This document shows, piece after piece, positions 1-10,835 of a stretch of 64,000 nt of DNA. Position 1 is the stretch's first letter. Each line of letters opens with the position of its first letter. Both the position numbers and the translations under genes were made by a program. Origin of the DNA: Paenibacillus tepidiphilus (GTDB taxonomy: Bacteria; Bacillota; Bacilli; Paenibacillales; Paenibacillaceae); contig NZ_VWRQ01000001.1 in the NCBI RefSeq assembly GCF_008635795.1, positions 372,001 through 436,000 of the forward strand. The letters are read 5' to 3'. Under the pieces are notes generated by a model. The model did no database searches and had not been told where the DNA came from. It was given only the letters and a program-made list of their open reading frames with translations.

Positions 1-638
1 GTCGCACTCCGTGTGGAGTGCGTGGATTGAAATCTATGCTGGATAAATCAAAAGCTGAAGTTGCCGGTCGCACTCCGTGTGGAGTGCGTGGATTGAAATG
101 CTAAAAAACGCGAACGATGAGAACAAAAACGAGTCGCACTCCGTGTGGAGTGCGTGGATTGAAATAAAATCACATCTAATTCCCAGAAGCAATCTGATAA
201 CGTCGCACTCCGTGTGGAGTGCGTGGATTGAAATGTCGTCGGCCGTTTGGAATAGCGAGTGTGTTGCGGGTCGCACTCCGTGTGGAGTGCGTGGATTGAA
301 ATTCTGCGCCAGTGGTGCAGAAGGAACAGGCCGTCGTCGCACTCCGTATGGAGTGTGTGGATTGAAATATTCCGGCCGGTGGCCGGGAACTTGTCCGCGA
401 ACGTCGCACTCCGTATGGAGTGCGTGGATTGAAATAATGATAATTAAAAAAGACCCGCACAGGTCCGCTATCGCACTCCGTATGGAGTGCGTGGATTGAA
501 ATTCTATTGACTGGATTTTGTCGATCCTGTCTTCCTAGTCGCACTCCGTATGGAGTGCGTAGATTGAAATGAGCAGCGACTGTAATCGAAAACAAAGGGA
601 AGACGCGTCTCACTCCGTGTGGAGTGATGGAATGAGAT
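1..638 (+). CRISPR. CRISPR array 1 (trailer end, 10 repeats in window)
   Basis: Ten 32-33 bp repeats begin at 1, 67, 133, 202, 270, 336, 403, 470, 538 and 607, with spacers of about 33-37 nt. Each repeat has the stem CGCACTCC / GGAGTGCG and the 3' tag ATTGAAAT typical of type I-C repeats. The loop is GTGT in the first five and GTAT in the next four. The last repeat (607-638) is strongly decayed (starts GTCTCAC, ends GGAATGAGAT), which marks the trailer end. The array therefore runs rightward and its leader and newest spacers lie outside the window to the left. The repeats at 336, 470 and 538 each carry a point change. Confidence 0.97.
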
Positions 639-783
639 TAGACACTATTTTCAAGGAAGCGAGCTGCTAGGAACGTAACCGAATCGGCGGCAGCAGATTT
701 GAAGGTTTTCCAGACTTCCTTGACAACATCGAATTTTTAGGAAACGATGAACATGGTATACTATTGGTAAAGGGGGGATTTAA

Positions 784-1647
784 GTGCACGATTTGCTTGA
801 TCCGCGTGTGGATATTATTTTTAAGCGTATTTTTGGCAGTGAACATAACAAGGATGTGCTGCTCGCATTCCTTAATAGCACGTTTCGTGCGGCAGGCGAA
901 GCGCCACTAACAGAAATTATTCTACTGAATCCCTACACTGAACCGGATAGTCCCAACGATAAGATGTCCATAATGGATATTAAAGCACGTACAGCCAAAG
1001 GGGAACTGCTGAATATTGAGATGCAGCTGTTCAATCCTTATCATATGGAGAAACGAACGTTATTTTATTGGTCAGAGATGTATTATCATCAAATTCCACG
1101 TGGCGGTAATTACAGCACCCTGCAAAAATGCGTAACAATCAACATTCTGAACTATTCCTGTTTGCCTAATGACCGCTTCCATAGTGTGTTTCATCTGCGG
1201 GAAGATTTTAGCGGAATTTCCTTGCTCGATGATATTGAAATTCATGTAATTGAACTAACCAAGTTGGACCAGCAGGCCGTTACGTTGGAGGAAGGCGGAC
1301 TGGTTAACTGGCTGCTGTTCCTAAAAGGCATAGACAAAACAAGCTGGGAGGTGCTTTCAATGAAGGAACCGATGTTGAAAAAAGCGATGGATACTCTGGA
1401 ATTCCTAAGTCAGGATGCGACTGCACGTATGGCGTACGACGCTCGGATGAAGGCGCTCAGTGATGAAAAGTCCAGGATCGAAGGAGCGTTGGCAACTGGA
1501 AGAGTTGAAGGGAGAGCAGAGGGTAGAGCTGAAGAAAAATCTGCGACAGCTGTTAAATTGCTGGAACTCGGTGTGGATATTGAAACTATTGTTAAAGCGA
1601 CTGGACTGACGGTTGAAGAGATTCGGGCTCTGTCTCCTATCCAATAA
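784..1647 (+). CDS. Rpn/PD-(D/E)XK nuclease family transposase-like protein
   Basis: A 287-residue protein starting at GTG 784 behind an AAGGGGGG ribosome binding site. The N-terminus (DPRVDIIFKRIFG, then FLNSTF) and the central IMDIKARTAKGELLNIEMQ segment match the Rpn / PDDEXK_2 family, where the D and the ExQ motif form the nuclease core. The C-terminal third is charged, with EGRxEGRAEGRAEE repeats and a short helical end (LGVDIETIVKATGLTVEEI), also usual in this family. Family members are recombination-promoting DNA endonucleases often annotated as putative transposases. The gene stands alone between CRISPR arrays 1 and 2 and has its own terminator-like hairpin downstream. A link to CRISPR function is not shown; it may simply have landed there. 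Confidence 0.88.
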   Translation: MHDLLDPRVDIIFKRIFGSEHNKDVLLAFLNSTFRAAGEAPLTEIILLNPYTEPDSPNDKMSIMDIKARTAKGELLNIEMQLFNPYHMEKRTLFYWSEMYYHQIPRGGNYSTLQKCVTINILNYSCLPNDRFHSVFHLREDFSGISLLDDIEIHVIELTKLDQQAVTLEEGGLVNWLLFLKGIDKTSWEVLSMKEPMLKKAMDTLEFLSQDATARMAYDARMKALSDEKSRIEGALATGRVEGRAEGRAEEKSATAVKLLELGVDIETIVKATGLTVEEIRALSPIQ

Positions 1648-1794
1648 CTCAACTGTTTTAGAGAAGCAACTCAGACATAGCAGTGGTACTTAACGGCTCG
1701 TTAATAATTGAAGCAGAATCAGCTTTAGTTAAAAATAAGTTTACCGTTAATGGTACGGTTATAGAACCACGTAAGGTTGAGTAAAATACATTGA

Positions 1795-1848
1795 AAATGA
1801 CTTGTTCTGGAGGCGTTATGCTTACTTTGAATAGGTCATTTTTTTGTA
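1795..1848 (+). terminator. Probable intrinsic terminator after the Rpn gene
   Basis: An AATGACTT arm and an AGGTCATT arm are separated by a long loop and followed by a run of seven T. It would end the transcript of the upstream Rpn gene before the leader of array 2. The loop is long, so the call is moderate. Confidence 0.5.
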
Positions 1849-1986
1849 TTTACTATTTTAAGCGTTTAAAGAGTGGGCGAATTTACTATCAAGTGTAAAA
1901 TGCATTGGCTGAATTCTGGTACAAATAGAATTGAGTTGAAGTCTAAAAGTGAAATGAAATCGAATGAAAAAGGGACGAAGAGCACT

Positions 1987-2168
1987 GGTGCGAATGGTAA
2001 GCTCCCATGAAATTCCCGGGAGATTCGCACCTCGAAATTTGTCGAAACACTGCAATGGACCATAAGTCTCAAAAAAGTCAATATTCTATCTATATCCATT
2101 ATGATAAAGTTATGGAACAGTCGCTTTGAAATGATATGGATTTTAGATGGAATAAGTATGAATTTGCT
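1987..2168 (+). promoter_or_regulatory. CRISPR leader of array 2 with conserved palindrome
   Basis: The AT-rich stretch before the first repeat of array 2 holds an imperfect palindrome at 1987-2031: outer arms GGTGCGAAT / ATTCGCACC and inner arms CTCCC / GGGAG. The same element occurs before array 3 at 12174-12218. In both cases 137 nt separate its last base from the first repeat base, and a TCGAAATT(T/C)GTCGA stretch and an A6 tract follow in the same order. This is the expected place for leader promoter and adaptation signals. The upstream part (1850-1986) contains no convincing gene. Confidence 0.8.
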
Positions 2169-3892
2169 GTCGCACTCCACACGGAGTGCGTGGATTGAAA
2201 TTATCTTACCCGAACCGGGTATATTTGGCAATGACGTCGCACTCCACACGGAGTGCGTGGATTGAAATCTGTATCCACGCCTGCTTGCTGGGGATTGTCT
2301 TGTGTCGCACTCCACACGGAGTGCGTGGATTGAAATGGCAATCCCAGCATACGGCCGGATTCGCGGAACCTAGTCGCACTCCACACGGAGTGCGTGGATT
2401 GAAATCGCAAGTTGTTACTGATGCGGTCTATAGTGCGGCGTCGCACTCCACACGGAGTGCGTGGATTGAAATATCGTTGCAATGGGAGGTAGACTCTCAT
2501 GAATAAGTCGCACTCCACACGGAGTGCGTGGATTGAAATGTACACATAGAGAAGAAAAAAGCCCATCAGTCATAGTCGCACTCCACACGGAGTGCGTGGA
2601 TTGAAATTTTAATATGGTTGTTTCTGGCGGTTCGCTGTATGTCGCACTCCACACGGAGTGCGTGGATTGAAATCTGTAACGTTACGCCGCAAGCGTCTGT
2701 TTCCAGGTCGCACTCCACACGGAGTGCGTGGATTGAAATATTTTTGTTACCTCCTTATTGGTTACCTTTATTATGTCGCACTCCACACGGAGTGCGTGGA
2801 TTGAAATCTGGTTGGATAAAGGATGATTATGAGAAACATTGGAGTCGCACTCCACACGGAGTGCGTGGATTGAAATCGAGGACTGGAGAGGACTATAAGA
2901 TTAAGATTCCGTCGCACTCCACACGGAGTGCGTGGATTGAAATCACATCCGCATACCCTTCGTAAACGAAAAAGGGCGTCGCACTCCACACGGAGTGCGT
3001 GGATTGAAATGTCCAATGGAACCTTACCAGCAGTAAAGTGGTCAAAGTCGCACTCCACACGGAGTGCGTGGATTGAAATTGGTTTCGAGGAGGATTTTGA
3101 TAGACGAGAGTTTTTGTCGCACTCCACACGGAGTGCGTGGATTGAAATCGGAGGATATCGCAGGCCCGGCGTCACGCGAGTATGTCGCACTCCACACGGA
3201 GTGCGTGGATTGAAATCTCGGCAGCGACTTGTCGTCTATTGAGCCCCGTCGTCGCACTCCACACGGAGTGCGTGGATTGAAATCATAATGTAAATTAAGT
3301 ATTACAGGAAGGAGTGATTGAGTCGCACTCCACACGGAGTGCGTGGATTGAAATCTTTCCCAGTCTCGCAAATTCGGTTATGACTTCGTCGCACTCCACA
3401 CGGAGTGCGTGGATTGAAATCTTCGCTGCCCGTAGCGGTCAGAGTTTGGAAGAGTCGCACTCCACACGGAGTGCGTGGATTGAAATCTACCATAGCAGCC
3501 GTGATACTACCGACCATTTGGTCGCACTCCACACGGAGTGCGTGGATTGAAATAATGTCCGTGGACACGGAAGACTGACTCCGGTTCCAGTCGCACTCCA
3601 CACGGAGTGCGTGGATTGAAATCCGAGAAAAGATCAGTTACAGTACCTGCCAATTTGTCGCACTCCACACGGAGTGCGTGGATTGAAATCTTACAAAAGG
3701 ATCAAAAAATTTGTGAGGGAATTTAGTCGCACTCCACACGGAGTGCGTGGATTGAAATAACGGTGCCAATGGTTAGGTGGTCAAATGATTTGGTCGCACT
3801 CCACACGGAGTGCGTGGATTGAAATGTTTAAGGCTCTTATTGAATATTACGAGACGATAGTCGCACTCCACACGGAGTGCGTGGATTGAAAT
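2169..3892 (+). CRISPR. CRISPR array 2 (26 repeats, loop variant ACAC)
   Basis: Twenty-six 33-bp repeats start at 2169 and recur every 66-71 nt to 3860, giving 25 spacers. All copies appear identical: stem CGCACTCC / GGAGTGCG, loop ACAC, tail ATTGAAAT. The loop is the only consistent difference from arrays 1 and 3 and is the reverse complement of GTGT. Unlike arrays 1 and 3, the trailer end shows no decayed repeat, so the array may be young or recently homogenised. The leader is on the left and the cas operon begins 157 bp after the last repeat. Confidence 0.98.
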
Positions 3893-3992
3893 AATAGCTT
3901 TCACTACTTCACTCAAGATGTCGCATAGATTTAAATAGTGTCCTATTAGAGGAAAAAACATCCTTATGTCGAATTGTAAAATATAAGTCGGA

Positions 3993-4038
3993 TTTCCTGG
4001 GTTTAATTAGTTTTTTCTTCCTAATCTGAGGAAAGGAG
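3993..4038 (+). promoter_or_regulatory. Possible hairpin over the cas3 ribosome binding site
   Basis: In the 157-bp gap between array 2 and cas3, TTTCCT (3993-3998) can pair with AGGAAA (4029-4034), and ATTAG (4006-4010) with CTAAT (4021-4025). The outer pairing covers part of the AAAGGAG Shine-Dalgarno at 4032-4038. It could modulate translation of the first cas gene. No clear -35/-10 pair was found in this gap. Confidence 0.3.
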
Positions 4039-4049
4039 AACAGGAGCTT

Positions 4050-6506
4050 ATGACCTATGTTGCGCATATTCGTCAAAGTGATGATGTTGCTCAGAGCGTA
4101 CCAGAACATCTTCGTGGTGTGAGCAAGGCCAGTGGAGAGGCTGGTGCTAAGATTGGAGTAAAGCATTTGGCTGAGTTAGCAGGTTTACTCCATGATATGG
4201 GAAAGTTCACCGATGAATTTCTAGACTATATTAACCAAGCGGTGTCCAATCCTGACAAACCTCCTCGAAAAGGTTCCGTAGATCATTCTACTGCCGGCGG
4301 GAAACTGCTGCACAGTCGGTATCATACCTCTCAAGCTAAGCAAGCTGCTAAGCTTACAGCCGAATGGCTTGCCAATTGTATTATTTCACATCACCAAGGG
4401 CTGCGGGACTATATTCCACCTGAAGGTGAATCCCCCTATCTTAAGCGTGTATTGAATCCGGAACTACCTGGATATGAACAAGCGAAACAACAGTTTTTTC
4501 ATCATTTCCCAGAGGAAGAACTGGATCGGCTCTTTAATTGCGCCGTTGCTGAGTTCAAAAGTTATTTTCAAAAAGTAAAACAACATACCTTACCCCCTAT
4601 TGCAACCTCCTTGATGATCAAATACATATTTAGTTGCCTGATTTATGCAGATCGCAGCAATACCCGTGAGTTTGAAGAACAGGAACAACCCGGAGAAGTA
4701 CCGGATTATAGACCATTTTTTCAAAAAAGCTACGATAAGCTCATGCAGTATTTGGACGAGCTTAATGCCATTGCCGACCCTGATAACCCGATTCCGGCTT
4801 TGCGGCGGGCGATGTCTGAACAATGTGAAACGTTTGCTTATCGCATATCGGGGATTTATACCCTCTCTATTCCTACAGGCGGCGGCAAGACTTTGGCCAG
4901 TATGAGGTATGCGTTGAGGCACGCTCTCCAGTGGAATAAGCAACGCATTATTTACGTGGTGCCTTATACGACAATCATCGAACAGAACGCAGCCCAGATT
5001 CGGGCCATTTTTAATGACAATGACATGATTCTCGAACATCACTCCAACGTGGTGGACAACGCAGATGATGAACGGCAAGACGGCGATGAAGGCGAACGTT
5101 ATGATACTCGCCGCAAAAAGCTGAAGCTGGCTCGTGACAACTGGGATCGACCAGTGATTTTTACGACAATGGTACAGTTTCTGAATACTTTCTTTGCCAA
5201 AGGAACGCGCAATGTCAGAAGGCTGCATCAATTGTCCAACGCGGTCATTATTTTTGACGAGGCCCAGTCGGTACCGGTAAATTGCATTTCGTTATTTAAC
5301 GAAGCGCTTAATTTTCTTCATGTTCTGGCTAACTCCACATTGCTGTTATGTACAGCGACTCAACCGGCATTGGATCAAGTACAGCACAAGCTTCGGTTAA
5401 CCACACAGGGCGAGATCGTTGAGCAACTTGACGAGGTCAGCCAAGCATTTAAGCGGGTGGAACTGATTGATATGACTGAACAAGCTCCTGCCGGATGGAA
5501 TGCGGAGGAATTGTCCTTGTTTATAGAAGAACAGATGAAGGAGGTCAACAGTACACTCGTCATTTTGAATACGAAGACGGCAGTGCGCAAATTGTTTCGT
5601 GAACTACAAAGCTCAGCTTGGGTTAATGAGCAAGGAGTTCGGTTGGTGCATCTTAGCACGAATATGTGTGCCGCTCATCGAAAAACAGTGTTATCGGGAG
5701 TGAACGGAGTCATACCGGCATTATCTGCAAAAGATCGCGTGATCTGTATCAGCACTCAACTAATTGAGGCCGGAGTAGACATTAGCTTCGAATGCGTAAT
5801 CCGTTCCTTGGCCGGGCTAGATTCGATCGCGCAGGCAGCTGGCAGATGTAACCGAAACAGAGAAGCTCCAATGCGCAAGGTGTATATTATCAGATCGGCG
5901 GATGAAGTGCTGAACCATTTGCCGGAGATTAAGCTGGGAGCTGAGACTACGGATTGGCTACTATACCAATTCCGAAAGAATTCAGATGAGTACGGAGAGG
6001 AACTGCTGTCGGTTAAAGCGATGACCTGTTATTTTAACAAGTATTTAAAAGGTCTAGGAGATAAGCTGCTATATCCGATAAGCGAATTGGAACAAAACCT
6101 GTTTGACCTGCTCAACTACAATCAATTCAATGTGGGAGCGTACAATAACAGATTTAAATCAGGTACTCAATTGGCTAACCAATCTGCAATCGCAACCGCT
6201 GAACGCTATTTCGAAGCGATCTCAACTAAGGCAAAGGCTGTTCTCGTCCCTTATAACGAAGAAGGACGCAGTATTATCGCTGAAATAAACGGTGAACTGG
6301 GACCGGGCCGTTTAGGGGAGCTGCTTAGGGCTGCACAACAGTATACGGTAAACCTCTATGAACATGAACTGAAGGTACTTGATAAAAATGATGAGCTGTT
6401 CCCGCTATTAAATGGACAAGCATTAGCCTTGCGGGACACAGCGTATTCGGACGAGTTTGGTGTTCAGTTGGAGGGCAATGGGGAGTGGGGGAGCTTGATT
6501 TTTTAA
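4050..6506 (+). CDS. cas3: CRISPR-associated helicase/nuclease Cas3 (type I-C)
   Basis: An 818-residue Cas3, the ATP-dependent 3'-5' helicase and ssDNA nuclease recruited by Cascade to degrade invading DNA. The N-terminal HD nuclease domain shows H6, the HD pair H48-D49 in LLHDMGK, and a downstream DHS motif. The helicase part has Walker A (PTGGGKT, near residue 275), a DEAQ Walker B motif (near 402) and motif VI QAAGRCNRNR (near 595). The start at 4050 has a good AAAGGAG site upstream. It is the first gene of the operon, followed by cas5c after 75 nt. All catalytic motifs appear intact, so interference should be functional. Confidence 0.98.
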   Translation: MTYVAHIRQSDDVAQSVPEHLRGVSKASGEAGAKIGVKHLAELAGLLHDMGKFTDEFLDYINQAVSNPDKPPRKGSVDHSTAGGKLLHSRYHTSQAKQAAKLTAEWLANCIISHHQGLRDYIPPEGESPYLKRVLNPELPGYEQAKQQFFHHFPEEELDRLFNCAVAEFKSYFQKVKQHTLPPIATSLMIKYIFSCLIYADRSNTREFEEQEQPGEVPDYRPFFQKSYDKLMQYLDELNAIADPDNPIPALRRAMSEQCETFAYRISGIYTLSIPTGGGKTLASMRYALRHALQWNKQRIIYVVPYTTIIEQNAAQIRAIFNDNDMILEHHSNVVDNADDERQDGDEGERYDTRRKKLKLARDNWDRPVIFTTMVQFLNTFFAKGTRNVRRLHQLSNAVIIFDEAQSVPVNCISLFNEALNFLHVLANSTLLLCTATQPALDQVQHKLRLTTQGEIVEQLDEVSQAFKRVELIDMTEQAPAGWNAEELSLFIEEQMKEVNSTLVILNTKTAVRKLFRELQSSAWVNEQGVRLVHLSTNMCAAHRKTVLSGVNGVIPALSAKDRVICISTQLIEAGVDISFECVIRSLAGLDSIAQAAGRCNRNREAPMRKVYIIRSADEVLNHLPEIKLGAETTDWLLYQFRKNSDEYGEELLSVKAMTCYFNKYLKGLGDKLLYPISELEQNLFDLLNYNQFNVGAYNNRFKSGTQLANQSAIATAERYFEAISTKAKAVLVPYNEEGRSIIAEINGELGPGRLGELLRAAQQYTVNLYEHELKVLDKNDELFPLLNGQALALRDTAYSDEFGVQLEGNGEWGSLIF

Positions 6507-6581
6507 AAGGCTTGTTACCACGGGGACAGCATGCCATGCTCTCCCCGTGCACATTCCATTCTGCCAGAGAGGAGGAGCAAC

Positions 6582-7304
6582 ATGCGGAATCAAATTGAAT
6601 TTAAGGTATCCGGAAAATACGCGTTGTTCACTGATCCGCTTACTAAGCTTGGCGGTGAGAAGTTCAGTTACCAGGTGCCGACATACCAAGCTCTAAAGGG
6701 AATCGTGGAGTCAATTTATTGGAAGCCGACCTTGATCTGGATTATTGATAAAGTCAGAGTTATGAACCCGATCCAGACGGAATCCAAGGGTATGCGTCCT
6801 ATTGAGTATGCAGGCGGCAATACGCTTGCCTATTATACTTATCTGAAGGATGTAAGCTATCAGGTGCAGGCTCATTTCATCTTTAATCCATACCGTGAAG
6901 ATTTGGCTGCAGACCGAAATGAGCATAAACATCACAATATTGCTAAGCGTGCAGTGGATGCCGGAGGACGTCGGGATGTTTTTTTGGGTACTAGGGAGTG
7001 TCAGGCATACGTTGAGCCTTGTCAATTCGGTGAAGAAGAGGGCGCATACGATAGTCTTTCGGAGCTTCATTTCGGAACCATGTTTCACGGCATCAACTAT
7101 CCGGATGAGACTGGACGTAATGAGCGGGAAATTAGACTATGGAGAGCGACTATGAAGCAGGGCATCATTTCATTCGACCCCCCAGACGAATGTTCACTGA
7201 TTCGTAAAGCCGGAGAGGGAACGCCGAAAGTATTCAGCGGAGATAACATGCAGATGGTTGATTCATTACATGGAGAGATGTTTGAAGGGCGGGAGACGGT
7301 ATGA
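6582..7304 (+). CDS. cas5c: Cas5c (Cas5d) pre-crRNA endoribonuclease
   Basis: A 240-residue Cas5 of type I-C. In this subtype Cas5 replaces Cas6: it cuts pre-crRNA at the repeat hairpin and stays in Cascade on the crRNA 5' handle. The start at 6582 follows GAGAGGAGGAGCAAC; a longer frame from 6531 adds 17 residues without a site. The N-terminus reads as the Cas5 RAMP fold ([23 protein letters not shown]), and [13 protein letters not shown] is characteristic of Cas5d. The last four bases overlap the cas8c start (ATGA), implying translational coupling. No separate cas6 exists in the operon, as expected. Confidence 0.96.
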   Translation: MRNQIEFKVSGKYALFTDPLTKLGGEKFSYQVPTYQALKGIVESIYWKPTLIWIIDKVRVMNPIQTESKGMRPIEYAGGNTLAYYTYLKDVSYQVQAHFIFNPYREDLAADRNEHKHHNIAKRAVDAGGRRDVFLGTRECQAYVEPCQFGEEEGAYDSLSELHFGTMFHGINYPDETGRNEREIRLWRATMKQGIISFDPPDECSLIRKAGEGTPKVFSGDNMQMVDSLHGEMFEGRETV

Positions 7305-9319
7305 GTTGGCTGGCCAATCTAACACAAACCTATGATGACCATATTGAATTGGTTGGGCAGTTTGAACGCAAAGCAAACGGCAGGGAGTATGCGCTAATCC
7401 CAATATCTCACACTACGCAAACCGCCCATATTGAAGTACACCTGGATGAGGAAGGGAACTTCATCGCGGCCTATGTCCGGGACAAGGTGGAAGGCAGTAC
7501 GATCATTCCTTGTACAGAGGCAGCTGCCAGCAGAACCAGTGCCCCAGTGCCTTATCCCCTTTTTGACAAACTGCTATATGTCGCTGGAGATTATGTCCAG
7601 TATTGTGGTGAGGTCAAGGGAACGCCATATCAGGATTACTTGGATCAGCTGAAAGCCTGGTGTGATTCGCCATACGGTCATCCTAAGGTCCAAGTAGTGT
7701 ATGACTATGTGAGCAGAGGAACGCTGATTGCTGACCTTGTTACTCGCAAGGTGTTGCATACGGATGGAAACGGTAAGCTGCTTAAAAAGTGGGAGGCTCC
7801 TTCAGAGGATAAAACAATAGCAAAGCCTGAGATATTTAATGTATTAGCTGGTGATCAGAGCAGCGCCTTTATCCGTTTTGCTGTGAATATTCCAGGCGAC
7901 GAAGAGCACCGGTTGTGGCGCGATACAAGTGTGCAACAATCCTTTATCCGATTTCATGAGAGTAGCTTGAGTGATACGGATATTTGTTACGTTACCGGAG
8001 AAGTGCTGCCCATCGCGGAAAAGCATACGTCGCGTATCCGGCATTCCGGCGATAAATCGAAGTTGATTTCGGCCAACGATTCTGCGGGCTTTACGTATCG
8101 CGGGCGGTTTCGTACCAGCCGGGAAGCGGCTTCCGTTAGCTACATGGCATCACAGAAAGGACATAATGCGCTCAAATGGCTTATCGACCGGCAAGGCATT
8201 ACGCTTGACGGAAAGGTTTTTCTGGTGTGGGGAAACCAGAATTTGGACATGCCGGAGCCGCATCAGGACACGCTTGATTTATATGAAGAGGCTGGGGTAG
8301 ATTCCATTCTGGAAGACTTGGATATGGATGATGACTTTGACATTTACGGTGTTGAGAGCGCAGCGGGCATTCCACGGCCGGCAGGTATGGGGGACTCAAC
8401 CCTTAAGGCGTATACCAGACAGATTATGAAAGCAATCGGCGGCTATCGTTATGATGGCCAGCAGCATGCACATGTAACGATTATGATCCTGGATGCAGCT
8501 ACACCGGGTCGAATGTCCATTACCTACTACCGTGATTTGAATCATGAGGAATATTTGAACCGTTTGGAAGCTTGGCATACCTCTTGTTACTGGCAGCATC
8601 GCTATCGTAAGAATGGGATCGGAGAATGGCAGACTTTTGTCGGAGCACCTGCCACACGGGATATCGCCTTTGCGGCTTACGGTCCGCGTGCAAGCGACAA
8701 GGTAGTGAAGGGGCTGATGGAGCGTATATTGCCTTGTATAGTGGAGACGAACAGAAATGTGCCGCAGGATATCGTTCGCAGCGCTGTCCAGCGTGCATCC
8801 AATCCGGTAGGTATGGAGCCCTGGGAATGGGAGAAGACGCTGAGCATCACTTGCGCACTTGTTAATAAGTACGAGGAAGGGAAGGGGTTTGAGGTGGGCT
8901 TAAATACGGAAACGACTGATCGTAGTTATCTATTCGGCAGAATGCTGGCTATTGCAGATATATTGGAACGGGAAGCTTTAGGACGGGAAGAGAAGCGGGC
9001 AACTAATGCTATCCGTTATATGAACGCTTTTGCTCAGCATCCGTGTCGCACCTGGAAGGTAATTGCATCGAATCTCCAACCTTATCAAGAAAGAATGGGA
9101 ATAGCAGCCAATAAGTATACTAAATTGCTAGTTGAGGTTGGCTCAAAGATTAAATTCGAAGATTTCAATGATGTGCCGCTAACCGGGCTGTATTTACTAG
9201 GTTATTATAGTCAGCGCAACGATTGGTTTACGAGTAAAAAGGACAAGAATACTGGAAGCATAACAGATGCGGTAGTAGATTTAGCAGACCAAAATGAACA
9301 AAGAGAAGGGGAGATATAA
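7301..9319 (+). CDS. cas8c: Cas8c (Csd1) large subunit of type I-C Cascade
   Basis: A 672-residue Cas8c/Csd1, the large subunit that reads the PAM and recruits Cas3. The length and the opening ([19 protein letters not shown]) fit the family. The segments [20 protein letters not shown] and [15 protein letters not shown]-like text towards the C-terminus are typical Csd1 blocks. In type I-C a small subunit (Cas11c) is usually made from an internal start within the 3' part of this gene, so one may be encoded here too; I could not pin its start. It overlaps cas5c by 4 bp and abuts cas7c directly. Confidence 0.96.
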   Translation: MSWLANLTQTYDDHIELVGQFERKANGREYALIPISHTTQTAHIEVHLDEEGNFIAAYVRDKVEGSTIIPCTEAAASRTSAPVPYPLFDKLLYVAGDYVQYCGEVKGTPYQDYLDQLKAWCDSPYGHPKVQVVYDYVSRGTLIADLVTRKVLHTDGNGKLLKKWEAPSEDKTIAKPEIFNVLAGDQSSAFIRFAVNIPGDEEHRLWRDTSVQQSFIRFHESSLSDTDICYVTGEVLPIAEKHTSRIRHSGDKSKLISANDSAGFTYRGRFRTSREAASVSYMASQKGHNALKWLIDRQGITLDGKVFLVWGNQNLDMPEPHQDTLDLYEEAGVDSILEDLDMDDDFDIYGVESAAGIPRPAGMGDSTLKAYTRQIMKAIGGYRYDGQQHAHVTIMILDAATPGRMSITYYRDLNHEEYLNRLEAWHTSCYWQHRYRKNGIGEWQTFVGAPATRDIAFAAYGPRASDKVVKGLMERILPCIVETNRNVPQDIVRSAVQRASNPVGMEPWEWEKTLSITCALVNKYEEGKGFEVGLNTETTDRSYLFGRMLAIADILEREALGREEKRATNAIRYMNAFAQHPCRTWKVIASNLQPYQERMGIAANKYTKLLVEVGSKIKFEDFNDVPLTGLYLLGYYSQRNDWFTSKKDKNTGSITDAVVDLADQNEQREGEI

Positions 9320-10189
9320 ATGTCCGTACTGGATCATAAAATTGACTTTGCTGTTGTACTGTCTGTCCACAATGCTAATCCAAATGGAGACCCCCTGAAC
9401 GGAAATCGTCCACGGCAAAATTATGATGGCTTCGGCGAAATATCCGATGTCTGCATCAAACGCAAAATTCGTAACCGTCTGCAGGATTTAGGAGAGTCCA
9501 TTCTGGTGCAATCGGATGACCGCAGAGATGATAGCTACCGTTCAATCAAAGATCGGGTGGATGCGAACGAGGCGGTACAGGAGCACGCCAAAGGCAAAAA
9601 GGCAAACAAAGAATTGTATGCAGAAGCAGCCTGCCGCTCTTGGATGGACGTGCGCAGCTTCGGTCAGGTGTTTGCTTTTAGTGGTTCAGATGTGTCGGTT
9701 GGCATTCGCGGTCCGGTTTCTGTACATACGGCGGTTAGTTTAGAGCGTATCGATATTAGCAGTATGCAAATTACCAAAAGTGTGAATTCTGTAACCTCGG
9801 CAAGCGATCCCGACAAACGCGGCTCCGACACCATGGGCATGAAGCACCGCGTCGATTTTGGAGTGTATGTATTTTACGGAAGCATTAACACCCAACTGGC
9901 AGAGAAGACCGGATTTACCTATGAAGATGCGCAGAAAATTCGCGAAGCATTGATTACTCTTTTTGAGAATGATACCTCTTCGGCTCGTCCGGACGGCAGC
10001 ATGGAAGTCCACAAAGTATACTGGTGGGAGCATAAATCCAAACTCGGGCAATATTCTTCTGCCAAAGTACATCGGTCACTGGACGTTAAGCCGAATCCGG
10101 AGGTGGCGACTCCCAAGTCTTTTAAAGACTACGAAGTAAAGCTTGAGCCACTCGACGGGCTGGAAGTTCATGAGTATGACGGATTATAA
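9320..10189 (+). CDS. cas7c: Cas7c (Csd2) backbone subunit of Cascade
   Basis: A 289-residue Cas7/Csd2 that polymerises along the crRNA spacer and forms the Cascade backbone. The opening VVLSVHNANPNGDPLNGNRPR is the hallmark Csd2 motif. The RAMP core contains RSWMDVRSFGQVFAF and GIRGPVSVHTAVSLERIDI. It starts directly after the cas8c stop with an AGAAGGGGAGAT ribosome site. Its 3' end overlaps the cas4 start by 20 bp. Confidence 0.97.
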   Translation: MSVLDHKIDFAVVLSVHNANPNGDPLNGNRPRQNYDGFGEISDVCIKRKIRNRLQDLGESILVQSDDRRDDSYRSIKDRVDANEAVQEHAKGKKANKELYAEAACRSWMDVRSFGQVFAFSGSDVSVGIRGPVSVHTAVSLERIDISSMQITKSVNSVTSASDPDKRGSDTMGMKHRVDFGVYVFYGSINTQLAEKTGFTYEDAQKIREALITLFENDTSSARPDGSMEVHKVYWWEHKSKLGQYSSAKVHRSLDVKPNPEVATPKSFKDYEVKLEPLDGLEVHEYDGL

Positions 10190-10835
10190 CGAAGACGATT
10201 ATCTCATGCTGTCGGGCATACAACACTTTAATTTTTGCCGGCGGCAGTGGGCGTTGATTCACATCGAACAGCAGTGGGCGGAGAACGTGCGAACACTTGA
10301 AGGTAGTTATGTACATCGGGTAGCAGATCAGGCACATTTGCGCGAAAAAAGAGGCGATAAACTGATTGTCCGTGCTCTTCCGGTCCAGTCCCGCCAGCTT
10401 GGGATTAGCGGTATTTGCGACGTGGTCGAATTTGTCCGGGACTCCTTGGGGGTCCCGCTTTCCGGCGAAGAAGGAACTTATCTGCCATACCCCGTGGAGT
10501 ACAAAAGAGGTAGGCCAAAGAAAGATGACTCTGACCGCTCACAGTTAGTTGCCCAAGCCATATGTCTGGAGGAAATGCTGGCCTGCGAGATAACGGTAGG
10601 CTATTTATTTTATGATGAGATTAAACACAGGGTTGAAATTCCAATTACAGAGTCTGACCGCCAAAGAGTTCAGGACACTTTTCGAGAAATGCACGGCTAT
10701 TACTCAAGGCGTTATACTCCTAAAGCTAAGGCGGGGCCACATTGTGACAGCTGTTCACTGAACATGGTCTGCCTGCCCCATATGATGGAACGTAGAAGCG
10801 TTGCCAGCTATATTGAAAGCAGGTTGAACGAATGA
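10170..10835 (+). CDS. cas4: Cas4 PAM-selecting exonuclease
   Basis: About 221 residues when started at ATG 10170 (a second ATG at 10176 is equally possible). Cas4 is a RecB-like Fe-S nuclease that trims prespacers and enforces PAM choice with Cas1-Cas2. The RecB core is visible in PVEYKRGRPKKDD and the following SQLVAQAICLEE (QxxxY-type region). Cluster cysteines lie in FNFCRRQW at the N-terminus and in CDSCSLNMVC at the C-terminus. The frame could extend upstream to 10143, but that lies deep in cas7c without a ribosome site. The stop overlaps the cas1 ATG. Confidence 0.96.
   Translation: MSMTDYNEDDYLMLSGIQHFNFCRRQWALIHIEQQWAENVRTLEGSYVHRVADQAHLREKRGDKLIVRALPVQSRQLGISGICDVVEFVRDSLGVPLSGEEGTYLPYPVEYKRGRPKKDDSDRSQLVAQAICLEEMLACEITVGYLFYDEIKHRVEIPITESDRQRVQDTFREMHGYYSRRYTPKAKAGPHCDSCSLNMVCLPHMMERRSVASYIESRLNE

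Noticed and set aside
77-499. Open frames with repeated SHSVWSAWIEI-type peptides across all arrays
   Set aside because: They are translations of the CRISPR repeat itself, on either strand; no ribosome sites, and frames break at spacers of other lengths.
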